From the NCBI RefSeq assembly GCF_000003855.2, contig NW_003101681.1:5987707-6051706 (forward strand): a DNA stretch of 64,000 nt, in the 5' to 3' direction. The DNA comes from Blastomyces gilchristii SLH14081. Taxonomy: Eukaryota; Ascomycota; Eurotiomycetes; Onygenales; Ajellomycetaceae. The notes beneath the pieces were generated by a model. It ran no database searches. It saw only the letters and a program-made list of their open reading frames with translations, and was not told the origin of the DNA. Below are positions 1 through 10,769 of this stretch, piece by piece. Each line of letters opens with the position of its first letter. Within the stretch, counting starts at the first letter, position 1. The translations under genes were made by a program, and so were the position numbers.

Positions 1-54
1 TATTTATACCAGAAAACCAAGATATGTAAATTGGAAGATAGATGAAACACCTAC

Positions 55-812
55 CTAGAATCAACCCGGGCATCCTCTCCCTCGATCTTCAAGGCTGGTT
101 TGGGCGTGAGGGCCTCAAGGACGAAGTGGTTATCGCAGTGTGGGCAGTATTCGTCACTTATGCCAATCAATAAATAGGAATAAAGTTGATTTTTATTTCA
201 TCCGATAAATATACAAAAAAAATCTGAATGGTGTGGGTGTAGAAGTTGCCATAGAACATACCTCTCCTCGAATTCTCGCGCGTCCTTCCGGAAACACTTT
301 TTGCACTTCTTGCAGGCGAATGTCTAAACCATCCAAATATAACCCAAATAGAGGTGTTAAGAGAAAGATTAGTCCTCCAACTGCTATTGTACCTGTACTT
401 CATGCGGGGAGAAGGGGGGAGCGGAGGGGAGCTCGGGGATTAACAACCATATCAAACGACTGTAGCAGCTCATGATTCTCCTGTTCTTGGTGGCATTCCG
501 CGCAGTCGAACCATCGTCGGCCTAAATGGGACAAATAGCAGGGTAATTAGAAAATTTGGGATATTCCTGTCGGGAGGGGAGGGAGTGAGGCTCTCGCGCG
601 GGGTGGGGACCGGACGGTCTGTAACTCACAGCATGGCGAGCGGATAGAGACCTGGGCATTCAGGATGTGCTTGCTGGGCGAATGGGTCTGGATAAGTATT
701 GGGTCGTAATTAAAACAGAGACACGAGTATTATAATTATAGGTTTATAAATATATGGATTTGGTGGAGAGTGGATGAGGTAGAACGAGGGGAATGGCACA
801 CACATACCACAT
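55..812 (-). CDS. CHY-type zinc-finger protein, 5 exons seen, 3' end beyond window
   Basis: Exons on the minus strand: 812..808, 673..630, 521..448, 323..262 and 156..55, then a donor (GTAGGTG) at 54, so the gene continues past the left edge. The first coding exon is only five bases (ATGTG), spliced to CAAGCAC to give Met-Cys-Lys-His. The 95 readable residues hold a dense zinc-ligand pattern: C2, H4, C16, C17, C23, C26, H27, H33, then C45, C48, C51, and C66-P-H-C69 followed by DNHFVLEA. This order matches the CHY zinc-finger proteins of filamentous fungi, small proteins of poorly defined role; yeast Hot13, which works in mitochondrial intermembrane-space import, has a related domain but is clearly different in sequence. 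Exon phases are consistent throughout; the donor after residue 41 (GTTGTT) is weak. It is transcribed divergently from the phosphatase gene at 1709. The function is not shown by the sequence. Confidence 0.85.
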
Positions 813-1708
813 GGCGATCGAAGAAATGCAACAATTCCAACAACAACGGGGTGTATGTCTCAGGGCAGTTTCTTGTTGTCTGTAGAGGAACTGTTTCTGC
901 ATGAAAGAATAATATGGCGCACTGGAGATGTAAAGCGTGGTAGGAATGAATGTCAGTTTCCCAGAGAAAGCGAGAAGCCGCTCCACAATATATTAAGCAC
1001 CCGCCACGATCTCTAACTAGTTACCTAGGTAAATCATGTAACTACATAACTACTGTACAACATCGTGGACCCGTGCATGACGGTGCTTGGGACAATGGCT
1101 TAGTTTACCAGAATACCAGAGCAATAATTCTAATTACTGCTATACGTGTATCTAATAATCCCTTCTCTTCCTTTTCTCTTCCCTCGCTTATTCGCTCTGG
1201 TATTTTTCCTTTACTATCAAAGTCTAGTTTTGCTCTTGTTTCTTTGCCGTCAAAGCCCAGATCACGGGGACAGACAAAGAGCCGCATCCCAAAGACCAAC
1301 TTCGCCTCCAGCACTTCTTCCACTTCCACTTCCACTTCCACCCACCTCCAGCAGACACTCCCTCCCACTCCTCTTCAGCATCACGAGGATACGCAACGAT
1401 TCTATTGCGAGAAAATAGCCTCTTGATTCCCCCACCTCAGGTTTAGCCTTTCTACAGGCCGCGTCATTCCTAGCTCCGTTGGCTCGAGTCTAGTTAGTTG
1501 TTAGCCGCCTTTTTGGATTTCGCTCGACGGAGTAAAGATCTTGAACTTATGCGATTAGCATTGCCTACGACGTCACTCAAAGACATAACTCCGTTCCTGC
1601 GCTCTTGCCTATACCCCTTATCCTCTACCAACCACTCAACCTACAGATGGTTTCCGGTATACGGTGTAGCCTTTTCATTCGCAACTAACGGTTGCTACGC
1701 TCTCCGTG
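813..1708. promoter_or_regulatory. Divergent intergenic region (promoters and 5' leaders)
   Basis: The 896 bases separate the start codons of the minus-strand zinc-finger gene and the plus-strand phosphatase gene, so they must hold both promoters. The stretch from about 1145 to 1470 is pyrimidine-rich on the plus strand, common in fungal promoters and leaders, and has a CTTCCA hexamer repeated four times at about 1317-1341. ORFs of up to 158 codons exist here, but they overlap in several frames, show no recognisable domain and lie in low-complexity DNA, so I do not call them genes. Confidence 0.55.
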
Positions 1709-4700
1709 ATGGAGGCTAAGAATAATGAAGGCCATGATGGGAATGGCACCGACGAGGGCTCTATTGTATGATTGAACATTTGATCGCCACTTTCTGATCT
1801 ACCCTAATGCTGACTACCATGCCCTGCTATACTTTGATAGAAACCCGTTTCTTCCCTCCTCTCTCACTTCGAAAACCTCGCTCACCTTGAACCCAAGTCG
1901 GATCACACCGCCTTACCAAGTCGTGAGTCCCGCTCCAACTTCCTAGAAACTCCAACCGTCGTCGCTGGTCGTGCATCCTTGGACCTACCGCGCCCAGACC
2001 ATTCAAATTGGTCGTCGTCTTCTTCCAATGCACACTCCCATGCTCACCCCCCCTCGTCGTCCGGGTGGCTTCACACTTCGAGGCATAACCATGGAGGTGC
2101 TACTACTCGGAACACAGATGGGACTCCAGGAAGGCGGATATCGGCTAGGCCAGTGTCCATGAATGTGTCTTCAGCGCAGTGGAAAGCGCCAGTCCTCACT
2201 ATAGATTCCCCACGGTCTAGTCCCAAGAGACATGTCATCCCTGCCACCGAGAATCGCCTCGGGGAAGCCCAGACCGTTCCCGAACCTCCGCCGCCCCGAA
2301 GACCGCCCAGCAGCCAGAGTCGTCCGATGAGTAGACCGACTACCCCTTTAGTCGATTCTTCAAGTGTAGTAACGACTGGTGGTAGTCCCCGTCGGGCGGA
2401 TAACAGAGTTCGTGATTCAAAGAAGTTCCCCAAAGCCGCGTCTCTGCCACCACCAGTCAACAGAGCGGAAAAGCCTAAAATCCCTGCCACTACCAAAAGT
2501 CCCATCCCTATTTCTCGTTTGGAGACCCCGAAGTCTCTTGCGCCAACATCGGAAAAGGTCACAGTCAATGTTGCAGTGTCACCTTTCAGTACCCCTCCGA
2601 GTAGTCCTGAAAAAAAATACCCTAATATCGTAGCAACAAACGGACATGCCTCGGTTCGCGTTCCCGAACCTTACTCCGCTGTTGAGCGCGGATCTCGTGC
2701 CACTTTCCCCGAACCTGCTCCGTTTCGACATCCCCGCCGATCCGCGACTTTTGAGGCCAAGCACCCTGGTCTATCCGGCGCGAGAAACGCAACGACAGTA
2801 TTAAGTCGCGAAATCAAACAGTCCCCTCCGCCCGTTCCAATGAAACGGAGTGACACTGACGCTGCAAAACGAAGGAACGCGAAGGAAGCCCAAGACAGGC
2901 AATATACCAGTGATAATCCAGAGGATCGACCAGGTCTGCCACCCCGCACTCAACCGCGAATATCGCGCCGGGGCGCTCCCCCACGGACTGGAGTACAATC
3001 AACTACCACCCACTTATCGTCTAGACGCTCGTTTGATGTGCCTTCCAGACCAATTATCACATCCAACTCTTCCTTCCGTGTTGGAAACGCAGAAACTGGT
3101 ACATATTACCCTCCACCACCCCAAAGAGATAATGCTGTCGTTGCTGGCCGAATACCTAGTTGCAGCAAGGTCCAGCCACAGCATGCCCCGACACAATTTG
3201 CACGGTCACCAATGCGCTCAGTAGAATCCCTTTCGTCGTCCCCAGCCTCCAACCAACGCCAGATCAGTAGATCTACCCTCGTGGAGTCAGATGAATCGGA
3301 GTATCCATTCGACGATGCGCCAATTCCTCGCACAGACTATCCTGACTTTTCTAACACCAACCGTCGCCCACCGATTTTCAAAAGCGGAACAAGAGGTATT
3401 CACACCAAGCATGACACTCGAGTCTTTGACGTTTGCGGGAATTATGCGTGCACGACGGGTTACTTTACTCGCGTCTGGGACTTAGTAAGCGGAGAGCAAA
3501 TTCTAGGATTGAACCACGGGGAAACTGTTAAAGGTTTATGTATTGCATTTAAACCAGGAAATACAATGAACGATGAGGGGAAACTACTTTGGCTTGGCAC
3601 GAATTCAGGAGAGATCCATGAGGTTGATATTCAAACGCAGTCAATTGTTTCGTCGAGGACGTCACCTTCCCGAAGAGAAATTATCAAGATCTATCGGCAT
3701 AAAAAGGAACTTTGGACACTTGATGATGATGGCAAACTACTGGTCTGGCCTCCGGATGAATCCGGTGCGCCTAATCTACAATATAGCTATAGCCATCCAT
3801 ACGATCGGGTTGCAAGGGGTCATACTTTCTCGATAGTTGTTGGAGGGATGTTGTGGCTCGCATCCGGTAAGGAAGTGTGGGTTTATCGGCCCAATTCGAA
3901 AGATGCAGATTTTCACGTCCTCAAGGGGCCCCTAGGAAAATCAGATGCAGGCGAAATCACGTCCGGTACCACCAGTCCCAAAGACGGCGGCCTCGTATAC
4001 CTCGGCCATGCAGATGGGAAAGTTTCCATTTACTCCTCCCAGGATTACTCGTGTCGAGCAACACTGAACGTGAGCTTGTATAAAATACACTGCCTAGCGA
4101 TGGTTGGTGATTATCTTTGGGCGGCTTATAAAACGGGCATGATCTATGTCTACGACACTTCTACCACACCCTGGACGGTGAAGAAGGACTGGCAGGCGCA
4201 CGATCATGCTGTCTGCGGGCTGTTGCTGGATTCTAGTAGTGTTTGGACTGTGAATAGGCTACAAGTTGTTTCTCTTGGGGTGGATAATTATATTCGCATT
4301 TGGGATGCTATGCTTGAGGATGACTGGCTTGGTTCGTACCCTTTTTTTTTCTATCCATTTTGTCTAATATGCTAGGAGCGACGTGCTTACTTTACTCTTT
4401 AGAGGACCGCATGCATGACAGGGACGTCGAATATTGCCAGTTCCGTGAAATTACCGCGTCCGTTCTTACGTGGAACGCAGGCGCAACGGTCCCGGGAAAT
4501 TTACGAGATAGCACATTCATCAAAGAGGTGGTCCACCCTGAAAACCCACCTGATATCTTGGTTTTTGGATTTCAAGAGCTTGTGGACCTGGAAAACAAAA
4601 AGATCACTGCCAGTGAGTTACAGCATACCCTAGCAACAAATCTTAAGTACGACTCTTTTTCACCTAACAACCTACCACAGAGAGTCTCCTCATGGGCAGC

Positions 4701-5843
4701 AAGAAGAAAGATAGCGCAGACAAAGAACATATGAGCCGACAGTATCGCGTCTGGAAAGATTATCTTGCTTCCTGCATTCATGATATAATGCCACTTGATC
4801 AGCCTTATGTCCTCCTCCACACTTCAAACCTCATCGGCCTATTCACATGCGTGTTCATTAAACAAGAAGAACGCCAAAGAATCAGAGGTATAAGTGCAGC
4901 AGAAGTCAAGCGCGGCATGGGTGGGCTGCATGGCAACAAGGTTCGTCTAGTCCCTATACTGTATGTTCCCCTTCTCTTGCCAAACGCCAAGCTAAATTCA
5001 ATCGGACCATTAGGGTGCTCTCGTCCTCCGCTTCATCCTCGACGACAGCTCTCTCTGCTTCATAAATTGCCATCTGGCAGCTGGCCAATCCCAGACCGCC
5101 AACCGCAACAACGACATTGCCGCAATTCTCGAAAGCAGTTCCCTTCCCTCCGAATCAAGCTACTCGTCCCGCATTGATCTCTTCGTCGGTGGCGGTGACG
5201 GCACCATGATCCTGGATCACGAAATCTGTATTCTAAACGGTGATCTGAACTACCGCATCGACTCGATGCCCCGCAATACCGTCATCGAAGCCGTCAAGGC
5301 TCGCAACCTCCCCAAACTCCTCGACCGCGACCAACTCCTCGCCTCCCGCCGCAAAAACCCCAGTTTCCGCCTCCGTTCATTCAATGAGGCGCCCATCACA
5401 TTCTCACCGACCTATAAATACGACGTCGGCTCAGACCAGTATGATTCTAGCGAGAAGAAACGGTCTCCCGCATGGTGCGATCGCCTCCTCTATCGGGGTG
5501 TTGGGAGGGTCAAGCAGCTCGAGTACCGCCGTCATGAGGTTAAGGTGTCGGATCATCGCCCAGTTAGCGGGCTGTTTAAGATGCGCATCAAGACTATCTC
5601 CACAGATAAGCGGACGGCTGTGTGGGAGGAGTGTCAGGAGGAGTTTTTACAGGTGAAGCGGAGGTTGGCGACGGATGCTAGGTGCGTACTTGTCTCTTCC
5701 CTGAGTGGAGTAGATCTGCCCGGCAGAATATGAGAAACAAGGGTACTAACAATGATTGCAGCATCGACTATCTCGTTCGCATTCTTGGCCTAGATCCCAA
5801 GGAGGCCAGGTCGTTGATCTCTACTGCGCCTGGGACTAGATAA
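1709..5843 (+). CDS. Inositol polyphosphate 5-phosphatase with N-terminal beta-propeller, 1255 aa
   Basis: Exons 1709..1765, 1841..4331, 4403..4612, 4681..4940, 5014..5681 and 5762..5843 total 3768 nt. The start is the ATG at 1709: exon 1 gives 19 residues ending GSI, and splicing to 1841 continues as KPVSSLLSHFENL. The long frame in exon 2 has no ATG near its start; a TTG at 1979 is not the start. Residues 1-530 are Pro/Ser-rich and probably disordered. Residues about 535-848 read as WD40-like blades (for example TGYFTRVWDL). From about residue 862 comes the Mg-dependent 5-phosphatase domain: LTWNAGA, FGFQELVDL, HGNKG, NGDLNYR (G1082 to R1086), PAWCDR (1158-1163) and SDHRP (1185-1189). These are the signature motifs of enzymes that remove the 5-phosphate from PI(4,5)P2 and Ins(1,4,5)P3. 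No Sac1 domain is present, so it differs from yeast Inp51-53. The expected role is phosphoinositide turnover at membranes. Confidence 0.93.
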
Positions 5844-7260
5844 ATGTGTGGTTCCCTAAGCCCCCTCTGCAACTCACCATTCTCCAACTACGCCACCTCC
5901 AACTTAACGCTCTTTTAAACCATCCTATATTATTCCAACATCGACCAAGAACACTATAATCTAAGCGCCTTATTTGCTTGCCTTTGTTCTTTTCCTTCTG
6001 TACTCTTTTCATACTCCAGGTACTTTTATTATCTCACATTTTGCATTAATATATTGGACAGAGCATAGAGATCGAGAGAGCGAGAACGACCACTCTCGGT
6101 CCGAACGGGAACTTCTCCCTGCCACAACACATTGCATATTAGATATTCCTCCTTTTGATTTTTTTTTAACTGTACCCTTGCCTTTTCCACTTGCTCCTGC
6201 AAACTCTTTCCCCACCCCACCAGCAGGTTTAACGACGCCGGATGATTTTATGACCACGTTGCTTTTGCTCTTTCCCTTTTTTTGTTTTTTTTCTGTTTTA
6301 TTTCTTGGTTATTGATAATAAAGAGATAGATGGTTTGCTAGTTTGCTTCTGCGTCAGTGTACATACCCATTCTTCCACCAACACTTCTTCTTGCCTTTTT
6401 TAATTTTTCCTTTTTTCTTTTTCTTCAGGGCAATGTATACACACACCTAATTACCTGCATCGTTTCTTATAACTATTTTACCGTATTATAGATCGAGATA
6501 TTACTCTTGTCCAACACGCACCAAAGCCTGCATGGTTGTATACATTCCTTAATGGAGTCTCATTGAAGTTCTCAATTGAAACGTGTTCTCTTTTTTTATT
6601 TTTCAGGTGCCGGAGAGGCGTTGTCCAGTGCAGAGCATCCCTATGTAGTAATTAATTCGGTGCAATTTTAATCTTTCAACTGAGAATAGGGATCGTGAAC
6701 CCTGCTCGAAACAACATCGCGGTAGCATATCTAGCGGCGACGAAAGCCAATTAATTAGATACCTTAGGCTCTAACATCACGCATAACAGAGTAGTTAACT
6801 ATATGATTGTCATCTATTCCTACTTAACATGACCTTCACGTCTGAACCAATAACAGGAATAAACTTCTCCCATTATTGGCGACATAGAACACAGTATACT
6901 ACTAATCCGCCGACCAAGCTAAAACCCGTCGAAATCAGCCGGCAGAAATGCACGGCATCCCGCTGTGGTAAATAAGAAGAAAATCAGAAACGTAGATTCG
7001 GAGGCGGGTTCGCTTGGTGAAAACTGCCCGAACAACGTAACCCCTCGGCATTCCTTTGGCGTGTAACTAAACAGATTTGGGGAACTTGAACTGGATATTT
7101 ATTTACTATAACTTACATATTCTATTATTATATTTTCCAGTTTTTAGGTCGTTGTGTTTCTGAATTTATCTTATCAGCCAAATTCTGCGCTGGCCACTTC
7201 TTTAATTAAGTGTAGATGAACAAACTTGATCCGTACAATCATTCTGCCGACAAGCTTCTG
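5844..7260. other. Intergenic, 3' flank of the phosphatase gene
   Basis: Pyrimidine-rich and AT-rich 3' flank from the stop to about 6.6 kb, then unremarkable sequence. The ORF-like stretch at 5974-6315 lies in low-complexity T-rich DNA and has no recognisable domain. I see no gene or repeat here. Confidence 0.5.
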
Positions 7261-8234
7261 ATGCCAATGCACATCGTCCTCATCGGGCCAGGGAAAATTG
7301 GGCTCTCTCCTTTGCTGCATTATATCTTACATAGTCCCCCAATGTCGAAGTGGCCATGTACGATACCAGGCCAGATCTGAAGGCGAATATTGAGGTGACT
7401 CTACCGGGTCCGCCCCGCTCTCTAGACACCTATCAAAATACAATTATAACTGTATGTAACACCCCAAAACAGGTTACCTAGCCACGCTCTCCGCAACCCA
7501 CACGCTCCCGGACCTCCTCTCCTCCCACCGCCTCACCATCAGCCCAGACCTGCCGACCGCCGTCTCGACCGTGGACATAGTCCAAGAACGAGGCCGCGAA
7601 ACCCCCGCGTTCAAACAATCCCTCTGGCCGCAGATCGAAACTTATGCCCCCGCGCACGCCCTCTTCTGGTCCAGTACCTCCGGCATCCCTGCCTCCACCC
7701 AGTAACTCCACATGCGCGATAAATCCCGCCTTATCGTCGTTCACCCCCTATAATCCCCCGCACATCATGCCGCTGCTAGAACTTGTCCCGTCACTAGCTA
7801 CGCCGCACGCCTTGATCGAGCGCACGCGTGCGGGAGACGATAGGGTTTGTGGCGAACAGCTTGCGTATGCGCTGCTGCGGGAGGCTGCGCATCTGGTGTG
7901 GTTGGGGTGGACGAGCTGGATGCCATTGTTGAGAACTCGATGGGTCCGCGGTGGACGGTTGCAGTGCCGTTTAAGTCGTATCATATGGGGCGGTGGAGAA
8001 GGGCGGTTGAGGGCCTTCTTTGAGAAGATTGGGGTCACAGCGCAGGCTTGTTGGGAGGATCAGGAAGGAGTGGGCTTTGGGAAGGGGGAGGGCTGGGAGG
8101 AACGAGTGTTTCGTGAGACGGAGGAGGTTTATGGACCGTCTGTCAGGTTGAGTGTGCGGGAGAGGGATGAGAAGACAAGAGCAGTACTGAATGCGAGGGG
8201 GGAGGAGGGGTCGGTACCGAAGAAGGACAGGTGA
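7261..8234 (+). pseudogene. Decayed NAD-dependent dehydrogenase (L-gulonate 3-dehydrogenase / lambda-crystallin type)
   Basis: Reading across frames gives the family in order: a start MHIVLIGPGKIG (NAD-binding glycine motif), VAMYDTRPDL, TLPG, a probable intact intron at 7408-7472, YLATLS, AFKQSLWPQIE, LFWSSTSGIPASTQ, SRLIVVHP, YNPPHIMPLLELVPS, GFVAN, LAYALLREAAHLV, DELDAIVENSMGPRWTV, FKSYHMG, and LRAFFEKIG with QACWED. Active members of this 3-hydroxyacyl-CoA dehydrogenase-like family oxidise hydroxy acids with NAD. This copy is broken at least six times: a frameshift in the C run at 7336-7340, a TAA at 7703, one extra C at 7744-7748, loss of about 20 codons before 7850, and frameshifts near 7859, 7897 and 7987. 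The lesions are indels in GC-rich DNA, so RIP did not inactivate it. Confidence 0.85.
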
Positions 8235-8581
8235 AAGTGTGAGGGAAGTAAGGTCGGAGGGATGGACACATTGCCTATGACATTAATGGTCCCATTCGAA
8301 GAGAAATTGGATACAATAACAATCATTGGCATCCGGAAACAAATGCACCCACCCTCCAGCAGGGCGTTTCAACGCAACCAGACGAACCAGCGTCCCAAGA
8401 CTTCTGAAAACTTGCATTTAATCCGTATCATCCCGTTCACATTTCAGTGGGACTGAACCCAATTCTATCAGCTTTAAGGCACCCGAGCAAAATATATCTC
8501 AATCAATATTGACCTCAGCACCCGAGCTATCCTCCACCAACAAAAATATCATCTCGTCAGCAAAAAGAAATCATATCGTTA
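8235..8581. other. Intergenic between pseudogene and tRNA-Pro
   Basis: About 350 bases of mixed composition. No gene, tRNA or repeat seen. Confidence 0.4.
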
Positions 8582-8673
8582 GGGTCTTGCCGCGACTCGA
8601 ACGCGGGGCCTCTCGCAAACATTGCCATTAGGGTGCACCCTAAGCGAGAATCATACCACTAGACCACAAGACC
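8582..8673 (-). tRNA. tRNA-Pro (AGG) with 20-nt intron
   Basis: On the minus strand the 7-bp acceptor stem GGTCTTG pairs with CAAGACC, the T stem CCGCG pairs with CGCGG around TTCGAGT, and the anticodon stem CTCGC pairs with GCGAG. The loop is TTAGGG, then a 20-nt intron, then T38, so the anticodon is AGG. The anticodon and the start of the intron form a perfect 16-base palindrome (TTAGGGTGCACCCTAA), the usual anticodon-intron pairing. The mature length is 72 nt, before CCA addition. Confidence 0.93.
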
Positions 8674-8774
8674 TGGAATTGATGGAAGTCGCCTAGCCCG
8701 AACCACTCATCAGTGAGGTGGACAGGCAAATGTGTAAAAATATTGGTGTGGGTTGATGGTGGAGCGAGTAGATG

Positions 8775-8840
8775 AGGCGGGAAAGAGGCGGGAAAGAGGC
8801 GAAACAGAGGCGAAACAGAGGCGAAACAGAGGCGAAACAA
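8775..8840. repeat. 11-bp tandem repeat, six units
   Basis: Two units of AGGCGGGAAAG are followed by four of AGGCGAAACAG (the last ends AA). The array lies between the two tRNA-Pro genes. On the other strand it reads as a pyrimidine-rich array. No function is evident. Confidence 0.9.
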
Positions 8841-8856
8841 AAAGGAATAAATGAAT

Positions 8857-8949
8857 GGGTCCTGCCGCGATTCGAACGCGGGGCCTCTCGCAAGCGAACT
8901 CAGGTTTGAAGAGCCCAAAGCGAGAATCATACCACTAGACCACAGGACC
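8857..8949 (-). tRNA. tRNA-Pro (TGG) with 21-nt intron
   Basis: The acceptor stem GGTCCTG pairs with CAGGACC, the T stem CCGCG with CGCGG around TTCGAAT, and the anticodon stem CTCGC with GCGAG. The loop TTTGGG gives anticodon TGG, followed by a 21-nt intron and T38. The mature 72-nt body is close to that of the tRNA-Pro (AGG) upstream, while the introns differ. It is the last recognisable host gene before the AT-rich block. Confidence 0.93.
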
Positions 8950-9203
8950 TACCTTTCAATACGTGACCGCGGTTGTCAGTGCGCTTTCATCTAGCCTACA
9001 GAGTTTTTATCATTTTCACACTTTATATCTGCACTATACCTGTATACAGCAGAAAAAAAATGATAATTTCAAGTTTAAACTTTAAATATTATTTTCTGCT
9101 GTTTTATAATTTAAAAATGTTTAAATCAGTAAAAAATTATTAATATATATATAACTCAAAAATTGCTTAAGTTAGTGTATAATTACAGATATATACTAAC
9201 TTC

Positions 9204-9709
9204 TAGACTAACTACTGAGATTATGAATTTCATATTTAATCTTATTTAGTCTGATCTCATACATTTCTTGATGTAAATCTCACTGAAACTAGTTATTAAA
9301 AAAACATGTAAAGTGACTATATATCAGATCTTAAAATGAAATCATAACTTGAAAAAAATAAGAAAGTAATTTCATTTAATTTCATTTAGTCTCATTCTTA
9401 GTATAAAGTTACTATTTTTAGACATTTTAAGGTTTTTTTTAGACTATTTTTAATTTTTTAAAAAGTAACACTTTTTGATAATACTTAAATAAGATTTAAA
9501 GTTATTTAAAGCAATAAAAATAATTTAAATTAAGAAGTGAAAATCATAATCTTATTTAAAAAATGTAATAAGAGTAGACAGTAAGTCTCACTGAAACAGT
9601 ATAAAACTACTATCTAATATTAAAACTGTGTAATGAGATTAGTAGAATTGATAATGAGACTATTAAAAAATCTAGTTCTGATCTCAGATACAGTTATACA
9701 GTCAGTCTA
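9204..9709. mobile_element. MITE copy A (505-506 bp), strongly mutated
   Basis: Begins TAGACTAACT and ends GTCAGTCTA, flanked by the direct repeat ACTAACTTC (9195-9203 and 9709-9717). It is the same length as copies B and C but carries many more C-to-T and G-to-A changes: GGTCCC in copy C is AATCTT here. No coding capacity. It is inserted in the relic gypsy LTR. Confidence 0.88.
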
Positions 9710-9887
9710 CTAACTTCTTATATATATTATACTAAATTAATTAATGACTGCTATAATCTTTTTACATTTATAAATATATTCAGAAGTAACTGTATTATTA
9801 TTCAGTAATTATGTATTCTTTCAAATTATATTCTCTCTTATCAGTTTCAGTCACACTTATATAACTATAATATAAGTTACTCTCAGA

Positions 9888-10393
9888 TAGACTGGCCGTC
9901 AGAACTATGAATTTCACATTTGATTTTATTTAATCTGGTCTCATACATTTCTTGGCGTGAATCCCGCTGGGACTGGCTATCAAAAAAACATGTAAAGTGA
10001 CTATATATCAGATCTTAAAATGAAATCATGACTTGAAAAAAATGAGAAAGTGATCTCATTTGATTTCATTTAGTCTCATTCTTGACATAAAGTTACTATT
10101 TTTAGACATTTTAAGGTTTTTTTTAGACTATTTTTAATTTTTTAAAAAGTAATGCTTTTTGATAACACTCAAATGAGATTTAAAGTCATTTAAAGCAATA
10201 AAAATAATTTAAATTAAGAAGTGAAAATCATGATCTTATTTGAAAAATGTGACAAGAGTAGACAGTAAGTCTCACTGAGACAGTATGAGACTACTATCTA
10301 ATGTTAAAACTGTGTAATGGGATCAGTCAAATTGATAATGAGACTATCAAAAAATCTGGTTCTGATCTCAGACACGGTCACACAGTCAGTCTA
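9888..10393. mobile_element. MITE copy B (505-506 bp), intermediate mutation
   Basis: Begins TAGACTGGCCG and ends ACAGTCAGTCTA, flanked by ACTCTCAGA on both sides (9879-9887 and 10393-10401). Between copies A and C in mutation load. Non-coding, and probably mobilised by a transposase encoded elsewhere. Confidence 0.9.
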
Positions 10394-10529
10394 CTCTCAG
10401 AGAAGCTTTTACTATTTTATACTACTTATTTACTAATATTTTCATTCTTTAATTATTATCTCTGTTATTATAATTATTAAATATTATTATTTTATACAAG
10501 ATTTCTACACTCTCTCTTTATCAAGCTCT

Positions 10530-10625
10530 TGTGAAAGGTGTAAAGCTCGTGTGATTGAAAGATTGCTAGCTTTGTGAGAAGTTATATAATGAAAGAATTA
10601 GTAAGCCAGATTACATGACCTGACA
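10530..10625 (-). repeat. Copia 3' LTR, 96 bp
   Basis: Left copy of the pair, the 3' LTR because the element runs on the minus strand. It differs from the right copy at about ten sites, nearly all C/T or G/A, with this copy carrying the A/T state. Confidence 0.9.
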
Positions 10626-10769
10626 CCCTCACTCATCAGAGTAACTATACACAATACTATATACAAAATTCACCTTCAAATCAAGTACAAGTACTAAAAA
10701 TGACTGGAAAATGTGAAGTAATGAAAAACCAGTCATGATATATATTATTTTTTATTCCTCTATTCCTTC

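Larger units (their letters stand above)
9140..10529 (-). mobile_element. Heavily mutated LTR end of a gypsy-3-family element, interrupted by two MITEs
   Basis: Skipping the two MITEs, this stretch follows the gypsy-3 3' LTR and its inner flank (46324-46770). TATAATTACAGATATA followed by CTAACTTC matches TACGATTACAGGTGTA followed by CCGGCTTC with only C-to-T / G-to-A changes. The match resumes at 9718 (ACTAAATTAATTAATG against ACTAAATTAATTAGTG) and again at about 10410-10510 (AAGATTTCTAC). It lacks the 20-bp duplication present in the left LTR of gypsy-3. The element is truncated at about 16.23 kb, after the copia insertion, and no coding part remains. It is the most mutated sequence in the window. 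Confidence 0.65.

Noticed and set aside
950..1426. 158-codon plus-strand ORF upstream of the phosphatase gene
   Set aside because: Low-complexity Ser/Thr/Pro codons in a pyrimidine-rich leader, with competing ORFs in two other frames and no recognisable domain; it fits promoter or 5' leader DNA.
1979..4375. 798-codon frame starting at 1979 as the complete gene
   Set aside because: 1979 is a TTG, the frame is open well upstream, and reading past 4331 runs into an intron. Splicing gives a 1255-residue protein with all phosphatase motifs.
5974..6315. 113-codon ORF downstream of the phosphatase gene
   Set aside because: Hydrophobic low-complexity translation of T-rich 3' flanking DNA.
7644..8234. 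196-codon ORF as an intact gene
   Set aside because: It is the out-of-frame mixture of a broken dehydrogenase; family motifs jump between frames.
8775..8840. CRISPR-like array
   Set aside because: Plain 11-bp tandem repeats with no spacers, in a fungal genome.
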